Origin: Petrosia ficiformis
Taxonomy: Eukaryota > Porifera > Demospongiae > Haplosclerida > Petrosiidae
Direction of reading: 5' to 3'
Assembly: GCA_947044365.1 (NCBI GenBank)
Contig: OX345649.1
Span: forward strand, 1,358,430-1,422,429
DNA length: 64,000 nucleotides
A program made the position numbers and the translations under genes. Shown piece by piece: positions 39,001 through 46,931 of the stretch; position 1 is the first letter of the stretch, and each line of letters starts with the position of its first letter. The notes under the pieces are model-generated. The model did no database searches. It saw only the letters and a list, made by a program, of their open reading frames with translations, and was not told the origin of the DNA.

Positions 39001-40645
39001 TTTAAATACAATTATACAAATATACAATATTACTCAAAATAGCATTTAAATACAACTAAAAACAAATACACACACATGTACATGTACATGTATATGTACA
39101 CATATACATATACATGTAAATCTACATGTATACAGTACACATACTTCACAAATGCATTGGTATCATTACGGTACAGTGTATATACATACCATTGGAACAG
39201 AATCAGATAACAATTCTTTGAGAAGATCAAGAAATCCTTGGTCTTCAACAAGTTGAGAGTTTATGTCATGCAGTTTAGCAACACATACAGCAGCTGTCTT
39301 ACGTACATAAGGATCTTCATCCTGAGATAAAAGTGTTTTTAAATTGTAATTTTAATATAATAACTATCATTATATAGTATGGCACTGATCCAGTAATCTA
39401 ATTACCAGGATTATCCCCTTAAATTCACACCAAATTTTTAATGCAATTAACAACATCACAGAAGGCCTATATTTCATGGGACGCACAACCAAACCCCAAG
39501 AGCAGTGTGCTTTACATGATCAAAACTCACATGTATGAAACACTTAGCTATGGTCCTTTATTCACAGTAAGAATGTGTTTATGTACATGTACAAATATAC
39601 AACAGGGACTACATTGAGTGTAAATAAGAAAGGTGTCCTCTATCAAGGATCTCTACATACAAGGGTTCGATTTATTACCTTGAGACATTTACGTAAAGGT
39701 TCACATAAATACTCAGTGATTTTATCAACTCTAATACATCCCATTGTCCTCACAGCAAGTGCACGAATAAGTGGATTTTGATCCTCACAGTCCTAGAAGA
39801 CAAAAACATGTCATATGCATATCACATGATGATCACATGAATGTTATACACATCATGTGACTATCACACATGATAATTATAGTAATTATGTGGATCGTAT
39901 ATTCACATTACATGACTATCATACCAATAATTAATGTAATCATGCATGTCACATGGCTATCATATGCTCATCACATGATCTAACTAACCTTGGAGAAAGT
40001 GTTAACAGCTAGAATGGCCAAGTCAGGATGAGACTTTGCATAGTTCATGAGATAAAGATAGACCAGTTTTTTAAGTTCCAAATTATCCGTCTGCATACAG
40101 TTGACGACATCAGGAAACAAAGAGCTGACATCTTTACCAACTGTCATGCTAGCAATGATCTTCTTAATGGCATCTTTCTTGCGGTCTCTCTTGTCACCTT
40201 GAAGATCTTGACGCAGCTCGGCTAGCTCGCCTGAAATGGGGGAAAATAGATGTAAATAATACTGGTGCAGTGTTTCCCCCAAGATAAATTTTAAGTGTTG
40301 TTAGCGGTACATGACATTTCGTCAACAGTGTAAAACAGTATTTTTCAGCATAAACTTTAAAACTACAGGGTGGCCTAAGGGAGCAGGGGAAACACTGATG
40401 GTATGTATAAAAGAATTGTTTCATGGTTGTTTGGTTCCAAAATGGGAATTGCAAGAGAAATTCGGTTAGTAGTTTTTATTGAACAGCTGTTTCCATCACA
40501 AAAAAAATTGTAAAGGTTTTGGATATATGCTAAAATATATTATATTGATTAAAGTTTGCGATCAGCCCTACATTGTATACTAATGTACAACTATCAGTTT
40601 ATAGTCACCTTTCTTTGTTGTACTGAAATACTTGGCATCTGACAT
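25584..40645 (-). CDS. AP2B1: AP-1/AP-2 adaptor complex beta subunit (complete, 25 exons)
   Basis: Large beta-adaptin of clathrin adaptors, acting at plasma membrane, TGN and endosomes. Exons, 5' to 3': 40609-40645 (start [12 protein letters not shown]), 39989-40230, 39679-39792, 39190-39321, 38681-38874, 38397-38463, 38259-38340, 38087-38158, 37744-37884, 37159-37234, 37015-37104, 36508-36596, 36195-36297, 36040-36138, 35790-35867, 34866-35047, 34628-34791, 32517-32578, 32224-32370, 31210-31355, 30593-30671, 29288-29413, 27761-27927, 26637-26713, 25584-25658. About 947 aa, matching AP1B1/AP2B1. The trunk is nearly identical to human ([39 protein letters not shown]). A Gly/Pro-rich hinge ([12 protein letters not shown]) follows, then the appendage ([16 protein letters not shown]). 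Invertebrates usually have one gene shared by AP-1 and AP-2, so the symbol is approximate. The last exon, [20 protein letters not shown], is the least certain. Confidence 0.95.
25763..26060 (+). mobile_element. MITE family A, 3'-truncated copy
   Basis: Starts GGGCCATCCCTATAATTGCTTT and follows the family-A consensus (compare 29671-30096) up to TAATAGGTTGTTGTG, where it runs into a tRNA-like sequence. The 3' inverted repeat is missing. Confidence 0.65.
26066..26136 (+). pseudogene. tRNA-like sequence (pseudo-tRNA or SINE head)
   Basis: Shows a perfect T-arm (CTGGG TTCAATT CCCAG) with a B-box GGTTCAATTCC and an A-box-like CCAGTGGTGAAAGC, but no convincing acceptor stem or seven-base anticodon loop. 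Best read as a degenerate tRNA or the head of a tRNA-derived SINE inserted in the AP-beta intron. Confidence 0.45.
26227..26424. mobile_element. piggyBac-like MITE with TTAA target sites
   Basis: TTAA-CCCTTAGA at the left and TCTAAGGG-TTAA at the right bound 198 bp, giving the TTAA duplication and CCC/GGG ends of piggyBac-type elements. No transposase; it is an internally deleted or non-autonomous copy within the last AP-beta intron. Confidence 0.75.
26813..27199. mobile_element. MITE with TAGGGCTGGAAC inverted repeats
   Basis: Left end TAGGGCTGGAACAGAT, right end ATCCGTTCCAGCCCTA, 387 bp, non-coding. Ends resemble hAT-type termini. Located in the AP-beta intron 26714-27760. A possible relative with AAGGCTGGGA/TCCCAGCCCT ends lies at 30242-30517. 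Confidence 0.7.
27496..27725. mobile_element. Repeat family E (TTTTTGATAA ends), copy 1
   Basis: About 230 bp, starting ATCAGTGTTTTTGATAAGC and ending TTATCAAAAACTTTGAT. It contains the internal inverted pair TTGGCCCAAAGAG / CTCTTTGGGCC. Other copies: 48980-49215 and, inverted, 54913-55115. Confidence 0.7.
28032..28341. mobile_element. hAT-like MITE, second GATGCACCGATA copy
   Basis: Left AATGCACCGATAAGAG, right TTATCGGTACATCAC; about 310 bp. It shares ends and internal CCGATA words with the element at 10691-11150. Confidence 0.65.
28440..28640. repeat. Short-unit minisatellite (TTGGTATAATGGTACA-like)
   Basis: About 12 imperfect 15-17 bp units. It is flanked by two copies of a segment that reads TATGGTATTACAAAATCTTG (28401 and 28641). 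Confidence 0.75.
29671..30096 (+). mobile_element. MITE family A, full copy
   Basis: Begins ATCCCTATGATTGCTTT and ends AAAGCAATCATAGGGAT, perfect 17-bp inverted repeats. The outer left end is a further small palindrome (ATGGCCCGTAGGGCCAT). An internal TA microsatellite lies at 29711-29735. Other copies: 25763-26060, 51704-52612, 53152-53572. Confidence 0.8.
30242..30517. mobile_element. MITE with AAGGCTGGGA / TCCCAGCCCT ends
   Basis: About 275 bp with imperfect terminal inverted repeats (AGGCTGGGACGATTGATA and CAGCCGATTCCCAGCCCT). Non-coding, in the AP-beta intron between exons 29288-29413 and 30593-30671. Confidence 0.65.
30765..31020. repeat. Dispersed repeat family D (TTTGTCCGG/GTCTGGAAAATGGC words), copy 1
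   Basis: Shares GTCCGGA..., GACAATTTGTC-like and GTCTGGAAAATGGC blocks with two stretches in the aldolase gene (45355-45635 and 45905-46225), one in opposite orientation. Probably a MITE family with degraded ends. Confidence 0.5.
31745..31895. repeat. Foldback element family F (CAGCCATTTTGTA / AAAATGGCTGAAT)
   Basis: The ends TACTCAGCCATTTTGTAC and TTCAAAATGGCTGAATTGCG are inverted repeats around a middle with CTTCCTGGATCC. Related copies at 37285-37430, 56015-56190 and 62085-62265 share the middle CTTCCTGGATACCAAAT. Confidence 0.55.
31931..32098. mobile_element. MITE family C (GTGTGGAAACAG ends), copy 1
   Basis: Starts GGTGTGGAAACAGCGAGTCA and ends CTCATTGTTTCCACACC. A second copy with the same length and order is at 52617-52783. 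Internal ATGTCCAGTAAATT and AATGTCTGG words link it loosely to family D. Confidence 0.7.
32700..34545. repeat. Minisatellite of 122/129-bp units, ~12 copies, in AP-beta intron
   Basis: Units such as those starting at 33161, 33290, 33419 and 33541 repeat AACAGTACTGTGTCTAAGTA through GTACATTACAGAAC. Two unit lengths, 129 and 122 bp, differ by a 7-bp CAATGTA inside the palindromic ATGTACAATGTACAT. Units are rich in self-complementary GTAC words. The first unit is split by the element at 32809-33063. Confidence 0.92.
32809..33063. mobile_element. Near-palindromic MITE inserted in the minisatellite
   Basis: The ends TATGGGGTGCCGTTTGTGTC and GACACAAACGGCACCCCA are inverse copies; the arms continue for about 45 bp and again near the centre (ATCCTGACAAACTGGGGG / CCCCACAGTTTGTCAGGAT). 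It splits a minisatellite unit, with TACTGAAC on both sides, an apparent 8-bp target duplication that the intact units show only once. Confidence 0.88.
35325..35710. repeat. AGTTAACTAAAA-rich inverted-repeat element
   Basis: Repeated TTTTAGTTAACTA / TAGTTAACTAAAAC words in both orientations, with AATGGGCACTTTTAGTT. Similar stretches occur at 17705-17860 and 57500-57760. Confidence 0.5.
35930..36030 (+). repeat. Polypurine (GAGGAG)n tract next to AP-beta exon
   Basis: Nearly 100 bases of A and G only, ending about 10 bases from the splice donor of the exon 36040-36138 (minus strand). On the transcript it is a polypyrimidine run downstream of the donor. Confidence 0.85.
36650..37012. repeat. 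Minisatellite of CACTCACATACATGTACATG-like units
   Basis: About nine units of 36-42 bp, alternating single and double ACATGT blocks, directly beside the exon at 37015. All long frames through it are repeat artefacts. Confidence 0.85.
37285..37430. repeat. Foldback element family F, copy 2
   Basis: CCCGCCATTTTGAAAGGAAG at the left and CTGTACAAAATGGCTGAATT at the right, with the shared middle ATTTCATTGGCTTCC. Lies in the AP-beta intron 37235-37743. Confidence 0.5.
37503..37740. repeat. 54-bp tandem repeat (4+ copies) beside AP-beta splice donor
   Basis: TGTGTCTTTCATCATCACAG recurs at 37521, 37575, 37629 and 37683, then a shortened unit (TGTGTCTTTACTTAC) runs into the donor of the exon 37744-37884 on the minus strand. 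Confidence 0.85.
37940..38012 (+). tRNA. tRNA-Ala (AGC)
   Basis: Full cloverleaf of 73 nt: acceptor GGGGAAT / ATTCTCC (one G-T pair) with discriminator A, D-arm with A-box TAGCTCAAATGG, anticodon stem CTCGC/GCGAG with loop TTAGCAT (anticodon AGC, Ala), and T-arm CCGGG / CCCGG with loop ATCGATG. No intron and no encoded CCA. A T-run just after it (38016-38029) serves as the RNA polymerase III stop. It sits in an AP-beta intron, on the opposite strand. Confidence 0.95.
38016..38029 (+). terminator. Pol III terminator of tRNA-Ala
   Basis: Uninterrupted run of more than ten T within five bases of the tRNA 3' end, the usual RNA polymerase III stop. Confidence 0.8.
40270..40395. mobile_element. 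hAT-like MITE with CAGTGTTTCCCC ends
   Basis: CAGTGTTTCCCC and GGGGAAACACTG are perfect 12-bp inverted repeats around about 100 bp. CAGTG ends and TTTCCC are typical of hAT elements. It lies in the first AP-beta intron and partners the degraded copy at 17291-17383. Confidence 0.8.
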
Positions 40646-40934
40646 ACTTACTCACACCTACATGTATAAAGGAAAATAAAATTAGGAACAAAAAAGAACT
40701 GTTTAAAAGAATAACAAATAACTACACTTGTAATAAGTCCTTTAACTCACCTTGCTGTTATATATATATCTACCAAAATAAACTTTTCCGAAAGTTCAAA
40801 CAAAGGATCCCCCTAGGCCCTATACTAACTTCAGCAGTGGGCGTATCCCTAAAGGAAGTGGCTAGTTATAATAAGTTATTAATACGCACTTTGTGAGGGT
40901 GTGGCTGGCTCATTATTGAAACACAAATAGAACT
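40646..40934. promoter_or_regulatory. Shared promoter region, AP-beta / aldolase (divergent)
   Basis: Only 289 bp separate the two start codons, which point away from each other, so both promoters and both 5' UTRs must lie here. No TATA box stands out. Whether the first AP-beta exon begins exactly here rests on the conserved [12 protein letters not shown] start. Confidence 0.6.
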
Positions 40935-42188
40935 ATGACTACCTTGACAAAGGTCGAAGGACCTATTCCTGATGGTGTATGGCCTACCATGATTACTCCA
41001 TTCCTAGATGATAATCATAAATCGATTGATTGGGAAGGACTCGATGGTAAGTGCTGCATAATCACTAGTATGTTATATTCATTATTCACAAGCTACCATA
41101 TCTACATTTGTAATATGATTATCTGCATATATCTATCTCCTCTCTATAATGTATTCAGGTCTAACAGAATGGTATATCCAGTCTGGTGTGGCTGGGATTT
41201 TCTCAGTTTGCCTCTCAAGTGAAATGTTTCAAGTACGAATATAAACAAAATTATGGATGGCTGTTGCATATATATATTTCATGCAGTATAGTAAATACAT
41301 GTTTTCTGTAGCTAACTAACCAAGAAAGGATAGATATTGCACAACGAGTGGTAAAGAAAGCAGCTGGACGAGTACCAGTTGTTGCTGGAGGTGAAACTGC
41401 AAGACAAAGAGATCACTTTGTCTCTCTCTCTCTCTCTCTTTTGTTCTCTGCATGCATTCAGCAGTTTATCTATCTATCTATCTATATCTAACTACCTACC
41501 TATCTCTATCTATTTATCTATCTATCTATATCTAACTAAATACCTATCTCTATCTATTTATCTATCCATCTATCTATATCTAACTACCTACCTATCTCTA
41601 TCTATTTATCTATCTATCTATATCTAACTACCTACCTATCTCTATCTATTTATCTATCTATCTATATCTAACTACCTATCTATCTCTATCTATTTATCTA
41701 TCCATCTATCTATATCTAACTACCTGCCTATCTCTATCTATTTATCTATCTATCTATATCTAACTAAATACCTATCTCTATCTATTTATCTATCCATCTA
41801 TCTATATCTAACTACCTACCTATTTCTATCTATTTATCTATCTATCTATATCTAACTACCTACCTATCTCTATCTATTTATCTATCCATCTATCTATATC
41901 TAACTACCTACCTATCTCTATCTATTTATCTATCTATCTATATCTAACTACCTACCTATCTCTATCTATTTATCTATCTATCTATATCTAACTACCTATC
42001 TATCTCTATCTATTTATCTATCCATCTATCTATATCTAACTACCTGCCTATCTCTATCTATTTATCTATCTATCTATATCTAACTAAATACCTATCTCTA
42101 TCTATTTATCTATCCATCTATCTATATCTAACTACCTACCTATTTCTATCTATTTATCTATCTATCTATATCTAACTACCTACCTATC

Positions 42189-42219
<31 letters not shown>

Positions 42220-45200
42220 CTAACTACCTACCTATCTCTATCTATTTATCTATCTATCTATATCTAACTACCTACCTATTTCTATCTATTTATCTATCTA
42301 TCTATATCTAACTACCTATCTATCTCTATCTATTTATCTATCTATCTATATCTAACTACCTACCTATCTCTATCTATTTATCTATCCATCTATCTATATC
42401 TAACTACCTACCTATCTCTATTTATCTATCTATCTATCTATATCTAACTACCTACCTATCTCTATCTATTTATCTATCTATCTATATCTAACTACCTACC
42501 TATCTCTATCTATTTATCTATCTATCCATATCTAACTACCTATCTATCTCTGTCTATTTATCTATCTATCTATATCTAACTACCTACCTATCTCTATCTA
42601 TTTATCTATCTATCTATATCTAAATACTTATCTATCTCTATCTATTTATCTATCTATCTATATCTAACTACCTACCTATCTCTATCTATTTATCTATCCA
42701 TCTATCTATATCTAACTACCTACCTATCTCTATTTATCTATCTATCTATCTATATCTAACTACCTACCTATCTCTATCTATTTATCTATCTAACTACCTA
42801 TCTATCTCTATCTATTTATCTATCTATCTATTTCCAGATCTATTTTTCTTTATTCATCTGTCTCTGTCTGTTTGTGTGTTCATCATTCTCTCCTTTGACA
42901 TAATTATTTCCTTTAATTTTATTCAGGCACATTCGAAGGATCAATTGAAGAACAAGCTAAATTAATGAACACTATGGGAAAGTTTGCTAATGCAGTGGTT
43001 ATCATTACCAACCAGATAGCCGAAATGACAGATGTAAGAATAAATTGTTATCGTCCACCTAGCTGGTTTTTTTTGCATATAAATTATAGGATTGTATGCA
43101 TTGTAATTACAATTTACAGCTTGAACCATTTAAACTATCCTATCCAAGTTTAGAATCAGTTTTGGGTTTGGGGCTTAGAACTGGTTTGCGGTTTAGGATG
43201 AGTTTTGGGTTTGGGGCTTAGAATTAGTTTGAAGTTTAGAATCAGTTTTGGGTTAGGGGCTTAGAATTAGTTTGGGGTTTACGATTAGTTTTAGGTTTGA
43301 GTAAGTTTGGGATTTACAATTGTTATGACTTATGAGTTATGTTGGAGTAGTCTGATTTTCAGGTTATAAAATGGGTCTCACGTATATTACATATAAAAAC
43401 ATTTTATTACGAAAGAACAAGATTTTGATATCAAACTCTGGCGGTAGCTTAGCAATAAAATTAAACTAACCACTTCCTACATGTACTTAGGTATAGCTAT
43501 GTACTATTATATGTATATTTCTGTAGCTGTTTATGAATAATTATGTACATGTATATACAATCATTAATCGTTTTCTTCTCTATTGAAGAGTGATGAAGTG
43601 TGGATAAGTAATGCTCAAAAACTTATTGATCTCACTGGTAATATTCCATTAGGAATTTATGAAACTCCATATCCACAGTGCAGGTAATTATAAAGGCTGT
43701 GACCAACAATTCATTTATTAAGACATCTCTTTATAGTCACAAACCCAATGAATCTACTCGGTGTCTGAAATAACAGTCGGACATTGGACTATTTTCCAAA
43801 TAATAATTACTCTATTATATTTTCCAAACATCAAGCAAAAGTCCACATAGTTATCCAAATACACAAAATTATAATAATTGTACATTGTAAGGCAGCATTC
43901 AACATGTAGTGGAATAGTTAGGCAACTGTTTGTATGTATGTATGTATGAGATTTGAACAGAAGTCAGTTGACTAAGGTTTTTTTCATAGGCACTAGAATA
44001 CTGATATGAATCGTAGACCAAAAGTGACATTATTATGACAATTTGACCATCCTCTGATTCTTATACAAATTTGTCATAATTAGCATGGAAATATAAATAA
44101 AATAACACAAGATTGGTTTTTGGGTATGGAGTGGCTTATTGTTTATGATTTAACCTCTACCACAAGACAATAAATCCTAAATCCTGTAAGATTCAGGACT
44201 GTGAATCACACTGTTGAGTAAATAAGGAGATGTTTTAGTGAACTGAATGTCAGTTCACCAAAGACTTCTTTTTTCCTTATAAATTACATAATGAAATATG
44301 TATCTTTTCGCTCTTCTTCTCTAGGAGTCTAACTCCTGCCATGATGACTTGGGTAGCAAAGACTGGTCGTTTTGTATTTCACAAAGACACTTCATTGGAT
44401 ATTAAAACTATGATAGAGAAACTGAAAGCAGTGCAGGCAATACCTGGAACTACATTAAAGTGAGATTACGTAACTATTACTGGAGCATATTGAATAATAT
44501 TAATCTTTTAGGTTCTTCACTGCTAAAGTTCAATTCTTAAAAGCACTGCTGGATAATAATGGAAAGTAAGTAATAAGTAGCACACTTTCTATAGTGGCTA
44601 CAGTGGTATTGGTGACAGGTCCTAACCTTCATCCATGGATGGTAGTATGGATGTGTACTAATATAACATAACATATCTACACACTTTCTACAGTGGTATT
44701 GGTCCTAACCTTCATCCAATGGATGGTAGTATGGATGTGTACTAATATAACATAACATATCTACACACTTTCTGCAGTGGTATTGATCCTATCATTCATC
44801 CATGGATGGTAGTATGGATGTGTACTAACATAACATAACATATCTACACACTTTCTACAGTGGTATTGGTCCTAACCTTCATCCATGGATGCTAGTATGG
44901 ATGTGTCACTTTCTATAGTAGAGTTCACTAATATAACATGACATATCTACACACTTTCTACAGTGGTATTGGTCCTAACCTTCATCCAATGGATGTATTA
45001 TATCCTCACACTTTCTATAGTAGATTTTACTAACATAATTTAACATATCAATACACTTTCTACAGTGGCTACAGTGGTGTTAATCCTAACTTTCATCCAT
45101 GGATGGTAGTATGGATGTGTAACTCTCAAAAAGAGTCTGAAGAGAGGAGGAGAAAAATGCAGCAGTTTCTATCAGTCACAGACCGTGTATTAGCTCACAA

Positions 45201-46801
45201 GGTCAGCTTAATTAACAACGCTCCAATACCAGGTCCAAGAACAGTGGTTATTATTACATGTAATAATCACACTATAATTATACATTAACAGAATAACTGA
45301 GTAACTGCGCAAGCGAATCGAATGCTGTTTGACGCTCACTGGAAGGTTACTTATTTTCTATAACTAATCAGATAATTTCAGATATAATTTTGTCCGGACA
45401 AATAGCCAAATGTCTGGAAAATGGCATGTTATTTCAAGCACTGCTTATGAGCCCTGAAATGTAAATGTCACTAAGCAGTCATGGCCTAGTGGGTTACTTC
45501 TTTATCTCATAAGCTATAAATGGATACAGTACTGGCTCATTTTTTTTTCTGGACAACATAATATTGTTTTGTCCATATATTTTTGCTGGACACTTTGTAA
45601 AACTATTTTGAACACTGTATAAGTACAGGGTTACAGGCTAGGAGTGCATGAATTGAGGGGGAATTGTATCATTAAAATTATTTTTGGTTAAATCATTTGT
45701 GTAGAATTAGGATCAGATTTTTAACTATTAAATCAATATGTAATATGATAATCTTCTTTTGCTTTTTCTGCAGTATCCAACTTCTTCAAAATTCTATCTG
45801 AATAAATTTTACAATGTGCCAATCAAGCCCATATCAAGGATGTTTGATGCAGTACTAAATGAACAAGACGTGAGTACAAACTTATTTATGTATAACTTAC
45901 AGTGATTGAAATAATGTCCAGCAATTAGCCATTTTCCAAACATTTTCCTTTTTTGTCTGGACAAAATTGCGTTTGACTGGACAAATTGTCTGATTAGTTA
46001 TGAGAATAATACAACAAAATAAGAACAGTAACCTCACAGTGAGCTCTAGGTTAATTATTAGTCAAGAGCAGTCATGGCCTAGTGGGTTACTTCTATATCT
46101 CATAAGACATATATGGGTACAATGCTGGTTTGTGAGACTTTTTTCCGAACAAAATTCACAACTTGCTGGTCTATTACTGTCCAGATGTTTTTGCTGGACA
46201 CTTTCAACATTTCAAGCACTGAACTTAGGGCCTTGTACGGTTGTATCAATTACAGCATGAAGTAACAATTTTAATATATACAGCAAGCAGTTCATATATT
46301 CTATTATACCTGTTGTTCGTGGTTGCTTTTTGCAGCAGCTCAAGAAAGGCAATTTGTTGTTTTATTAATTAAAGCTAGTTAGGTTTTCAACAAGCACTCC
46401 GAAACAAATTTAGAGACCACTCTAATTGGCTCTTGATCAATGCCATTAATTCCAAATGAAGTAACCAACCATGTCCATATAGCCAGCCCCTTCCCTTTAA
46501 ATGAGGAGCTGGCTGGTGAAATGAGACTACATTTGAACATCATGAGTAAGACTGGAGAAGGATGGGCTGTTCTACTATGGTTTCTTTAATTAGTCTATAT
46601 AGCATGAAAAATATGTAGCCAGCCTTTCCTCTTTAAATGAGGTGGGGACCAGAAGGAGGGGGATGGGCTGTTCTAAAAACAACACAAGTATGGTTTCTTT
46701 CATTACAGGAATTAGCTCTATATAACATGAAAGAAATGATGGAAGAACTTTGTCTGCAATATAATATCACTCCAGTAGATCCAGTCAAAAATTTCAAATA
46801 A
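40935..46801 (+). CDS. DHDPS/N-acetylneuraminate lyase superfamily aldolase (complete, 10 exons)
   Basis: Class I (Schiff-base) aldolase fold, 326 aa. Exons: 40935-41046, 41159-41232, 41312-41390, 42927-43033, 43589-43683, 44325-44459, 44512-44565, 45066-45201, 45774-45869, 46709-46801; they sum to 981 nt including the stop, with phases that fit. The start gives MTTLTKVEGPIPDGVWPTMI. The Schiff-base lysine is in FHKDTS (about K175) and the catalytic tyrosine in YETPYP (about Y148). The usual GTTGE motif is replaced by CLSSEM (about residues 54-59), so substrate handling differs from DapA or NPL. I recall such SSEM/FHKDTS forms from bacterial proteins annotated only as DHDPS family; substrate is unknown. 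A poly(A) signal AATAAA overlaps the stop at 46799. The long intron 41391-42926 is a tetranucleotide array. Confidence 0.9.
41415..42835. repeat. 1.4-kb (TATC)n-based minisatellite in aldolase intron
   Basis: Units of about 42-46 bp built from TATC, ATATCTAACTACC and TATTTATC. Larger periodicity is visible: rare variants (CTGCCTATC at 41725 and 42045; AAATACC; ATTTCTATC) recur in the same order about 320 bp apart. Confidence 0.93.
43140..43325. repeat. ~44-bp tandem repeat (GTTTTGGGTTTGGGGCTTAG)
   Basis: Three to four units in the aldolase intron 43034-43588, G-rich on the plus strand with TTGGG words that could form G-quadruplex-like structures in the transcript. Confidence 0.75.
44566..45065 (+). 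repeat. Exon-acceptor-derived minisatellite in aldolase intron
   Basis: Five or more units of about 80-100 bp contain CTTTCTACAG|TGGTATTGGTCC through CCATGGATGGTAGTATGG and GATGTGTACT, degenerate copies of the acceptor and first ~55 bases of the real exon at 45066 (TGGCTACAGTGGTGTTAATC...). Copies begin near 44590, 44687, 44767, 44851 and 44951. Confidence 0.88.
45355..46225. repeat. Two inverted copies of repeat family D
   Basis: 45355-45635 (CTGGAAAATGGC, GGACAAATAGCC) and 45905-46225 (CCAGCAATTAGCCATTTTCC, CATGGCCTAGTGGG) flank the exon 45774-45869. The phrase GTCATGGCCTAGTGGGTTAC occurs in both, so they are duplicates. Confidence 0.55.
46540..46708 (+). pseudogene. Partial duplicate of the last aldolase exon start
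   Basis: GGATGGGCTGTTCTACTATG...TCTATATAGCATGAAAAATATG (46558-46615) resembles GGATGGGCTGTTCT...TCTATATAACATGAAAGAAATG at the true last exon (46662-46740). The upstream copy lacks the AG acceptor. Both follow an AGCCAGCC..CTTTAAATGAGG block. Confidence 0.65.
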
Positions 46802-46931
46802 TAAAATTTTTCCAAATATATATATACTGTAATTATTATTATATGTATGTATAAATATATAACAGATTGAAATAAGATATGTTGAATAAAATAAAAGACC
46901 TTCAAAATCACCCAATCAGATAATGAGTATG

